From: Candidatus Altarchaeota archaeon
Lineage (GTDB): Archaea; SpSt-1190
Direction: 5' to 3'
Length of the DNA stretch: 10,707 bases
Assembly: GCA_018221025.1 (NCBI GenBank)
Contig: JAAOXX010000056.1
Span: 1-10,707, forward strand
This document shows, one piece after another, positions 6,320-10,707 of the stretch (position 1 is its first letter; each line of letters begins with the position of its first letter). Below the pieces are notes generated by a model. That model had not been told where the DNA came from. It ran no database searches and worked only from the letters and a program-made list of their open reading frames with translations. Made by a program: the position numbers and the translations under genes.

Positions 6320-6859
6320 ATGGTACTTTCAGGGCTTAGCCTAAAAAACGCATTCGGAAAATCAATTAAACTAAAACCATTCCGAGATAAAAATTTAAGC
6401 GGGGTCAGTTATGACATAACACTGGATGGGGAGTTTCTAAAACTAAAAGATGAGGAAATTGCATTAATCGACCCATCCGATATTAGATTAGTTGGTGAAA
6501 GAACCATGGCAAGGGATTTCATTCTCCAGCCGGGAAGTTTTGTTTTATCGAAGAGTGAAGAATGGATGGAACTTGATGGAAACATCATGTCGTTAGTTAG
6601 CGGAAAGAGTAGTCTCGCAAGAATTGGATTGCAAGTTCATAGTGCAGCAGTTCTCCATCCAGGACACAACGGCCACATAGTTTTGGAAATAAAAAATAAC
6701 AATAGTGTTCCAGTGCGCCTAATCAAGGGAATGAAGATTGCCCAACTCATATTCTTCAAGACAAGCGATGAGGTTCCGAAATACTCGTCACTAAAATCTG
6801 CAACATTTGGGACGCAGAAGAAGATAGAATTACCAAAGAAGCTTGGATTCAGTGATTGA
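6320..6859 (+). CDS. dCTP deaminase / dUTPase superfamily protein
   Basis: This 179-aa protein has the trimeric dUTPase-like fold. Such enzymes deaminate dCTP and/or hydrolyse dUTP to supply dUMP for thymidylate synthesis. Landmarks are SYDITLDGEFLKL near residue 30, LQPGSFVLSKSEEW (69-82), SGKSSLARIGLQVHS (94-108), HPGHNGHIVLEIKNN (113-127) and GMKIAQLIFF (137-146). E123 in VLEI corresponds to the catalytic glutamate. Two departures from classical dCTP deaminases are visible: GRSSLAR has become GKSSLAR, and the IDPG aspartate is replaced by H113 with one residue missing before it. The family assignment is firm; the substrate is not. The stop codon directly abuts the next ATG, so the two genes are likely co-transcribed and coupled. 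Confidence 0.85.
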   Translation: MVLSGLSLKNAFGKSIKLKPFRDKNLSGVSYDITLDGEFLKLKDEEIALIDPSDIRLVGERTMARDFILQPGSFVLSKSEEWMELDGNIMSLVSGKSSLARIGLQVHSAAVLHPGHNGHIVLEIKNNNSVPVRLIKGMKIAQLIFFKTSDEVPKYSSLKSATFGTQKKIELPKKLGFSD

Positions 6860-7435
6860 ATGGAGTGCTCATTTTGTTCAAACCCTGCAAAACTCTATGC
6901 CCAACACTTTGGAAAATATTTTTGTAAGCAGCATCTTGAGCGTTACCTCGCAAAAAAACTCAAAAAAACTCTCACCAAATTCAAATTAGTTTCAAAGGGT
7001 GATAAGATTTTACTGAACTTGGGTAAGTCCCCAATAGATTTTGCAATTGAAGATTTATTTAGAAAAGCAGTTGCTAAGTGGCCAGTTGAAATCGTTGAAA
7101 AAAAACACGACTGTAATAAGACTCTAAATCCACGTACACTTGACTGCGAAGTTGTTGAGATTGTTGAAGGACTAATAAATGGTCGAATTCACGAAACTGG
7201 GTATTCAAAGGGGGCTGTGGTTTTTCCATTTCGAGACTTCTCATCAAAGGAATTATTTGTAATGGGTTGGTTGAATGGTCATAAAAAGGAAGGCAAAAAG
7301 AGTGAGGTTATCCTGAAAAGTTTCCAGGGAGTTGCCCCAAAACTAAGTCTTTTGCGGTCGTGGGATCAAATTCAGAGAGTTTCCCGCCAAAAGGAAAACT
7401 CAACGCCCCAACGGAGTAATAAGAATAAAGCATAA
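6860..7435 (+). CDS. Degenerate, shortened relative of tRNA 2-thiolation enzyme Ncs6/TtuA (predicted inactive PP-loop)
   Basis: This 191-aa protein begins like Ncs6/TtuA: a zinc-binding start (C3, C6, C22, H25), the basic helix YLAKKLKKTLTKFKL and GDKI. The ATP PP-loop should follow, but SGGKDS is replaced by NLGKSP (residues 53-58). The middle catalytic part with its cysteine pair is missing. Later segments are still recognisable: TLDCEVVEIVEGLINGRI (93-110) resembles the family's GHNLDDEAQ helix, and FPFRDFSSKELFVMGWLNG (122-140) resembles the PLRD.PEKEVALYALL segment. Functional family members are about 300 aa. I infer a non-catalytic protein, perhaps still binding tRNA or a partner. The last 42 codons overlap the antisense membrane-protein gene and look unlike the family. 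It starts immediately after the dCTP-deaminase-like stop codon, with no promoter of its own. Homology is judged by eye and should be tested by profile search. Confidence 0.7.
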   Translation: MECSFCSNPAKLYAQHFGKYFCKQHLERYLAKKLKKTLTKFKLVSKGDKILLNLGKSPIDFAIEDLFRKAVAKWPVEIVEKKHDCNKTLNPRTLDCEVVEIVEGLINGRIHETGYSKGAVVFPFRDFSSKELFVMGWLNGHKKEGKKSEVILKSFQGVAPKLSLLRSWDQIQRVSRQKENSTPQRSNKNKA

Positions 7436-8543
7436 GGACTGAAACCAGTGCAATAACCAAGAATCCAGCCTTTAAATTTGGATTCGGGAATTTCTTTGAG
7501 AAATACAATGCACCGAGTAGGATTCCTATAAGGATTAAAGGTGGTATATCTGACGCAACATACTCGTATACTAATACAAAGAAGCCCTTATTCATCTCCG
7601 GAGTCTCTTCTTCAAATGAATATACATTGTAAACCACACCGCGAGAATCAGTCACAGACATCTTCTCAACAGGCGCCTTTTCTGAATATATTTTCTGAAT
7701 AGTCTTAGTTTCACTTGGACCCACCGTAATTGAATCACCAGACAACATTGATACATTTCCAGTTGCAGTTCCATCATTATTGAATTTGTAAGTAACCACT
7801 ACATAACTCTTCAAATCCCCATCGCCTGCATGCCATTCAAGTTCAACAGTTCTTGAAACTGAAACGGACGGTGAAATAAAAACAACGGACATACTCTCTG
7901 TTCTTGTGTTGTTTAACCATGAAACGTCGGCTCGAATATCCAAAAACCCTTGTTTTTGGGCCTGACCTACTAAGTAGTCCCTAGTCTGGAACTCACCCGG
8001 ACTCAATGAGAAGAACTCCTTAATGGTTTCATTTGAGTAATAGATAGTCAAGTCTGCTTTCTCAACGGGTTTGGTTCCGGGGTTGCTCAATGAAACTGTT
8101 GCAATAATGTCTTCTCCCGGGAGCAATGTTGTTCTTCCAGTTAGGCTCACTTCAATTTTTGGCCTGCCAATAAAATATTGTCTAAAAAAATCAATAGTCT
8201 TTATTCCCCCACTGTAAAAGAGTTGAGGGCTGCTGAACATTCCATAACCTGTTCCCAATGACAAGACATCATAATTAATTGAAGTCGTTCCTTGAATCTC
8301 TTGTCCAAAATTACAAATCAGCTTTGATGCGGTTTGTTGACACGAAGAGGGGTAATTAAATGCCACAAAGTGGTCTGGAATCGCGTCCTCAATGCGTTCA
8401 ATATAGACTGGCGCATCGGCAACAATACCAATTGAAATTTGAAGCGTTTCGTTTACATCAATTAATTCTGGACCGGAAACTGATTTGCTGAGAGTGAGCG
8501 ACCATGCCTGTGTGAGCAATAAGAATAAAACGAGTCTTTTCAC
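7308..8543 (-). CDS. Secreted, membrane-anchored protein with Ig-like/DUF11-type domains
   Basis: I do not recognise a named family for this 411-aa protein. Residues 1-15 look like a signal peptide (KR then LVLFLLLTQAWS). Residues about 17-110 resemble the conserved DUF11-type repeat of archaeal surface proteins and hold C68 and C77, a possible disulfide. Two further beta-rich segments (about 128-225 and 226-315) resemble CARDB-like domains. Two hydrophobic helices lie near the end (about 333-348 and 359-378) with a basic SKKFPNPNLK loop between them. The bulk and the 33-residue tail are therefore predicted to be outside. Possible N-glycosylation sequons include NET (31 and 171), NNT (211) and NVS (263). 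The start is GTG with a TATA box 26 bases upstream. The last 42 codons overlap the opposite-strand thiolase-like gene. Confidence 0.8.
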   Translation of the reverse strand: MKRLVLFLLLTQAWSLTLSKSVSGPELIDVNETLQISIGIVADAPVYIERIEDAIPDHFVAFNYPSSCQQTASKLICNFGQEIQGTTSINYDVLSLGTGYGMFSSPQLFYSGGIKTIDFFRQYFIGRPKIEVSLTGRTTLLPGEDIIATVSLSNPGTKPVEKADLTIYYSNETIKEFFSLSPGEFQTRDYLVGQAQKQGFLDIRADVSWLNNTRTESMSVVFISPSVSVSRTVELEWHAGDGDLKSYVVVTYKFNNDGTATGNVSMLSGDSITVGPSETKTIQKIYSEKAPVEKMSVTDSRGVVYNVYSFEEETPEMNKGFFVLVYEYVASDIPPLILIGILLGALYFSKKFPNPNLKAGFLVIALVSVLMLYSYYSVGALSFPFGGKLSEFDPTTAKDLVLGQLPGNFSG

Positions 8544-8565
8544 AAAAACTATGGTCTTTTGGGAG

Positions 8566-8572
8566 ATATATA
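8566..8572 (-). promoter_or_regulatory. TATA box for membrane-anchored protein gene
   Basis: TATATAT on the minus strand, centred 26 bases before the GTG at 8543. It is the closest match to a consensus archaeal TATA box in the window. Confidence 0.7.
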
Positions 8573-8593
8573 CATTTCCAAGAAGTGGGAAAC

Positions 8594-8601
8594 TTTATTT
8601 A
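8594..8601 (+). promoter_or_regulatory. TATA box for Lrp-domain gene
   Basis: TTTATTTA, centred 24-25 bases before the ATG at 8622. It supports that ATG over an upstream in-frame ATG at 8559, which would lie on top of the divergent promoter. A GAGGTG at 8615-8620 resembles a Shine-Dalgarno site but is only one base from the ATG, too close to work normally. Confidence 0.65.
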
Positions 8602-8621
8602 CTACGCGGAGTGTGAGGTGT

Positions 8622-8852
8622 ATGGTATTAGCGTACATTATGGTAAGAGTTGATGCAGGTAAGGAAAGGGACGTTCTCAGCGCCGTTAAAGATATGAGTG
8701 AAGTCAAAGAATCTCACACAATATATGGGGAATGGGATCTCATAATAAAAATTGATGTTTCTAATGTTGAGGGAATAACTGCATTTGTGGTTGAAAAACT
8801 GCGAAAGATTGATGCAGTCAAACTAACATCAACAATGATTGTTGCGGGGTAA
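8622..8852 (+). CDS. Stand-alone Lrp/AsnC ligand-binding (RAM) domain protein
   Basis: The 76-aa product is the alpha/beta ligand-binding half of Lrp/AsnC regulators without the helix-turn-helix. It starts MVLAYIMVRVDAGKE, has the turn motif YGEWDLI at about 35-41 (family G.yDl, where amino acids bind between subunits) and ends TSTMIVAG. Single-domain versions are common in archaea and form dimers or higher oligomers that may sense small molecules or modulate full-length Lrp proteins. It cannot bind DNA in the usual Lrp way. A 21-codon upstream extension is open but lacks family similarity and covers the promoter, so I exclude it. Confidence 0.9.
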   Translation: MVLAYIMVRVDAGKERDVLSAVKDMSEVKESHTIYGEWDLIIKIDVSNVEGITAFVVEKLRKIDAVKLTSTMIVAG

Positions 8853-8862
8853 TCCCCCCTTA

Positions 8863-8874
8863 TTTTTTTAATTA
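8863..8874 (+). promoter_or_regulatory. T-tract with overlapping TATA-like element upstream of DUF424 gene
   Basis: Seven consecutive T (8863-8869) follow a run of C eleven bases past the Lrp-domain stop, then AATTA. The run suits factor-independent archaeal termination, and the TTTTTAATTA part is centred about 25 bases before the GTG at 8893. Both roles are inferred from position. Confidence 0.5.
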
Positions 8875-8892
8875 CACACACATACAGTTAAT

Positions 8893-9186
8893 GTGATTTG
8901 GTTCAAATTATATTCTGAAGGGAAAGCTGTATTAGCCATTGCCGATGCCGACTTAATGGGCAAGAACTTTGAAGAAGGAGATTTGGTTCTCTCAATTGGG
9001 AGTTTTTACAAAGGGGAATTAGTGGACGAAACAGAAATCCAAACATTACTTGATGGGGTAAATGTAATTAATGCGGTGGGAAAAGAATCAACAAAAATTC
9101 TAGTCAAAAATGGATTAGCAGTAGAAGACGCAATTAAGAGTGTCGCAGGAATCCCTCATCTGCAGGTCTTTGTATTAAATGATTGA
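8893..9186 (+). CDS. DUF424 family protein (COG2412)
   Basis: The 97-aa product matches my memory of the archaeal DUF424 family: a first strand WFKLYSEGKAVLAIADADLMGKNFEEGDLVLSIGSFYKGE, then a region rich in valine and isoleucine with VNVINAVGKESTKILVKNGL, and an end AGIPHLQVFVL. The domain is small, single and cytoplasmic. Its function is not established; conservation across archaea and frequent location near translation genes suggest an informational role, and NMD3 lies two genes away here. The start is GTG; an ATG two bases earlier is followed directly by TGA and is not usable. The 3' end overlaps the convergent M24 peptidase gene by 12 bases. Confidence 0.8.
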   Translation: MIWFKLYSEGKAVLAIADADLMGKNFEEGDLVLSIGSFYKGELVDETEIQTLLDGVNVINAVGKESTKILVKNGLAVEDAIKSVAGIPHLQVFVLND

Positions 9187-10158
9187 AAAGTCTAAGTCTT
9201 TTGGTGCGCTTGTCAAGAGTTGAGCTCTGCCATCCATCCAAACCACATCCTCAATTCTAATGCCAAAACCCCTGTAGACTCCGGGTTCAATTGTGAAAAC
9301 CATTCCATTAAACAGAGGTTTATTTGCAAATTCGGGTTGCTCATGAGTATCAAGACCTACACCGTGGCCAATTGAATGAATCAATTTTTCACCAATAATG
9401 TTTTCAGCAAGTTTTTGAATCTCATCAGAATTAACTCCGCCTTCTAACGCCTCAATTGCTGCTTCCTGAGCCTTCAAAACTAGTTCGTACCTCTTGACAA
9501 AATCTGCATTTTTTCCAATACTAAAAGTTCGAGTTATATCACTCACATATAGTTTGTGAGTCGGGCCAAAATCAACCACTATCGAATCCCCTTCTTTCAA
9601 AACCCGATTCGTAGGAACCGCGTGTGGAATTGTACTGTTCTCCCCAGATGCAATAACCGTATCAAAAGAAAAACCCATTGCACCTTGTTTTCCAGCCAAA
9701 AACTCCAATTCTGCCTTTAGTTCCAACTCCGAAACGCCAGGTACAAGTTTTTCTCTAAATAATTCCAAAGACTTTGATGCGACTCTGCATGCGTTTCTTA
9801 TCTTGTCAACTTCATCTTTTGATTTAAGGGAGCGCCTAGTCTCGAGTTCTTTACTCACATCTTTGAATTTCTTAAAACCGTGTTTTTCGAAGAGTTTTCT
9901 GAGTCTCAATGAAGCACGAGCAAAATTAATACCCACTTCTTTGGTTCCAGAAAGCTCAGCTTTGAGTTTTTTCCACATGTCGTTTTCCCCCTCAAAAACC
10001 ACAGTGTCTACATACTTTTCTGCAATGCCGGCTTCAAGCCGACTCACAATAACCCTTGTAGTTTCTCCTTGAACCAAAATTCCTCTGCATGGTTCTTCAA
10101 TTCCACTCAAGTAATAGAAATTCTTGTCTTCAATTGAGAGATTTGGTATTACAATCAC
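9175..10158 (-). CDS. M24-family metallopeptidase (Xaa-Pro aminopeptidase/dipeptidase-like)
   Basis: From the GTG at 10158 the protein has 327 aa: an N-terminal creatinase-like domain (about 1-110) and a C-terminal pita-bread catalytic domain. All five expected metal ligands are visible: D196 (VVDFG), D207 (YVSDITRTF), H265 (HSIGHGVG), E291 (FTIEPGVY) and E303 (RIEDVVW). H179 in IPHA is the usual substrate-binding histidine. The architecture fits cleavage of Xaa-Pro bonds in peptides in the cytoplasm; exact exo/dipeptidase specificity cannot be read. The frame stays open upstream to 10284, but that part would run antisense through the NMD3 zinc-binding start and is not family-like. GTG 10158 gives MIVIPNLSIEDKNFYYLSG, the normal beginning, and has a TATA element 24 bases upstream. 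Confidence 0.92.
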   Translation of the reverse strand: MIVIPNLSIEDKNFYYLSGIEEPCRGILVQGETTRVIVSRLEAGIAEKYVDTVVFEGENDMWKKLKAELSGTKEVGINFARASLRLRKLFEKHGFKKFKDVSKELETRRSLKSKDEVDKIRNACRVASKSLELFREKLVPGVSELELKAELEFLAGKQGAMGFSFDTVIASGENSTIPHAVPTNRVLKEGDSIVVDFGPTHKLYVSDITRTFSIGKNADFVKRYELVLKAQEAAIEALEGGVNSDEIQKLAENIIGEKLIHSIGHGVGLDTHEQPEFANKPLFNGMVFTIEPGVYRGFGIRIEDVVWMDGRAQLLTSAPKDLDFSII

Positions 10159-10177
10159 CAGACGGGTTACAAGAGAA

Positions 10178-10186
10178 ATTAATAAA
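10178..10186. promoter_or_regulatory. Shared bidirectional TATA-like element for M24 peptidase and NMD3
   Basis: ATTAATAAA on plus, TTTATTAAT on minus, nearly symmetric and centred at 10182. It is 24 bases from the M24 start (10158) and 25 from the NMD3 start (10207). No other AT-rich element sits at -25 for either gene, so one site seems to serve both directions. Confidence 0.6.
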
Positions 10187-10206
10187 GACGCACTACCCAC
10201 AAGACT

Positions 10207-10707
10207 GTGAAGATTTGCAAAAGATGTGGCAGGACACTCAAGGCGAAGAGATGGGTGTTGACAAAACCTGCGGAGTTGGGGCATGCTGAACTAATGGGAG
10301 ACGTTGAAACGACCATTTGTGAGGATTGTACACGCCATCCAGAATCACATTCGGCAGTATTGCAGGTTAGAGGTATGCCAGAAAATGAATTGGAAAAAAT
10401 ACTCCTTGAAGAATTGACTAAAAGTGAAAATAGGGGGCAGCGGCAGCAAATATATAAGAAAGGACTCAATTACCACCTGACCAGTAAGAGTATGGCAAGG
10501 TCAATTGGACGGCGCTTGAATGAGAGGGGTGCGGACATGAAAGAAACGTCCAAAATCATTACATTCAATCGTTTGAGGTCTAAAGATGTGACCAGAATTA
10601 CTGTAAGGGCTCTATTCGTAGTTTTTCCAGGAGACGTAATCGAATATGGAAACCAATTGTACTTAGTGGATAAATTGGGCAAAAAATTTGTTTATACGGA
10701 AGAGGGA
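10207..10707 (+). CDS. nmd3: NMD3-like ribosome maturation protein, 3'-truncated by window end
   Basis: The frame from GTG 10207 is open to the last base; 167 residues are visible. The product begins KICKRCGRTLKAKRW and has a second pair in TICEDC (C4, C7, C38, C41), forming one zinc site. It continues with HSAVLQVRG (48-56), YHLTSKSMARSIGRRL (89-104), ETSKIITFNR (113-122) and TRITVRALFVVFPGDVIEYGNQLYLVD (129-155), the order seen in NMD3. In eukaryotes NMD3 binds the large subunit and aids its export; in archaea a role in 50S assembly is inferred. The usual first zinc-binding module in front is absent: an in-frame stop at 10183-10185 rules out extension. It diverges from the M24 gene across 48 bases with a shared TATA element. 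Confidence 0.87.
   Translation, partial: MKICKRCGRTLKAKRWVLTKPAELGHAELMGDVETTICEDCTRHPESHSAVLQVRGMPENELEKILLEELTKSENRGQRQQIYKKGLNYHLTSKSMARSIGRRLNERGADMKETSKIITFNRLRSKDVTRITVRALFVVFPGDVIEYGNQLYLVDKLGKKFVYTEEG

Noticed and set aside
8615..8620. GAGGTG as a Shine-Dalgarno site for the Lrp-domain gene
   Set aside because: Only one base separates it from the ATG, too short for normal pairing; the TATA spacing indicates a leaderless start.
8559..8621. 21-codon N-terminal extension of the Lrp-domain protein
   Set aside because: It covers both divergent TATA boxes and is not similar to the RAM domain, which begins at the ATG at 8622.
8871..8886. ACACACACATACA run as a microsatellite
   Set aside because: Only a few dinucleotide units long, within range of chance in an AT-rich gap.
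10159..10284. Upstream extension of the M24 peptidase reading frame by 42 codons
   Set aside because: It runs antisense through the NMD3 zinc-binding start, lacks family similarity, and the promoter element lies inside it; GTG 10158 fits both family start and promoter spacing.
10179..10682. Minus-strand open frames opposite NMD3
   Set aside because: The plus strand here encodes recognisable NMD3 motifs without interruption to the window end.

Overview
The window is archaeal chromosomal DNA, AT-rich and densely coded. Diagnostic genes are the eL18–uL13–uS9–RpoN ribosomal/RNA polymerase block, a PIN–ATPase–KH protein of the archaeal COG1855 type, DUF424, an archaeal-type NMD3 and TATA-box promoters. 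I cannot fix the lineage from sequence alone. The short genes and reduced versions of standard proteins would fit a small-genome archaeon (for example a DPANN-type lineage), but that is inference. No rRNA, tRNA, CRISPR, mobile element or long gene-free stretch was seen; all gaps are under 100 bases.

Layout. 1-510 (+): 5'-truncated CDP-alcohol phosphatidyltransferase. 499-1332 (-): NAD(P)H-hydrate dehydratase, behind 1370-3160 (-): PIN–ATPase–KH protein. 3255-3944 (+): HAD-family phosphatase, then 3966-4292 (+): free-standing tRNA-binding OB-fold protein. 4308-6228 (-), read right to left: eL18, uL13, uS9, HIT protein, RpoN. 6320-7435 (+): dCTP deaminase/dUTPase-family protein abutting a shortened, apparently active-site-dead relative of the tRNA thiolase Ncs6/TtuA. 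7308-8543 (-): secreted, membrane-anchored protein whose 3' end overlaps the thiolase-like gene by 128 bases. 8622-8852 (+): Lrp/AsnC ligand-binding domain alone. 8893-9186 (+): DUF424. 9175-10158 (-): M24 metallopeptidase. 10207-10707 (+): 5' part of NMD3, running off the window.

The strongest window-wide signal is promoter geometry. Fourteen genes have an AT-rich TATA-like element centred about 24-26 bases upstream of the first base of the start codon. That is where an archaeal promoter would sit if transcription began at the start codon, so most mRNAs here are predicted to be leaderless. This includes genes that look like operon members (uS9, HIT, RpoN, NnrD, the tRNA-binding protein). Eight of the fourteen starts are GTG. 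Only uL13 and the thiolase-like gene, which touch the preceding gene, lack their own TATA box; uL13 has a Shine-Dalgarno-like GGTGAT instead. The rule decides several starts (HIT, HAD, Lrp domain, M24). The divergent M24 and NMD3 genes share a single, nearly symmetric TATA element.

Functionally the window is mostly translation: ribosomal proteins, an RNA polymerase subunit, a tRNA-binding protein, a thiolase-like protein, and NMD3 for large-subunit maturation. Housekeeping metabolism (lipid headgroup transfer, NADHX repair, nucleotide metabolism, peptide turnover) and one surface protein make up the rest. The most novel candidate is the dCTP-deaminase-like plus dead Ncs6/TtuA-like pair at 6320-7435.
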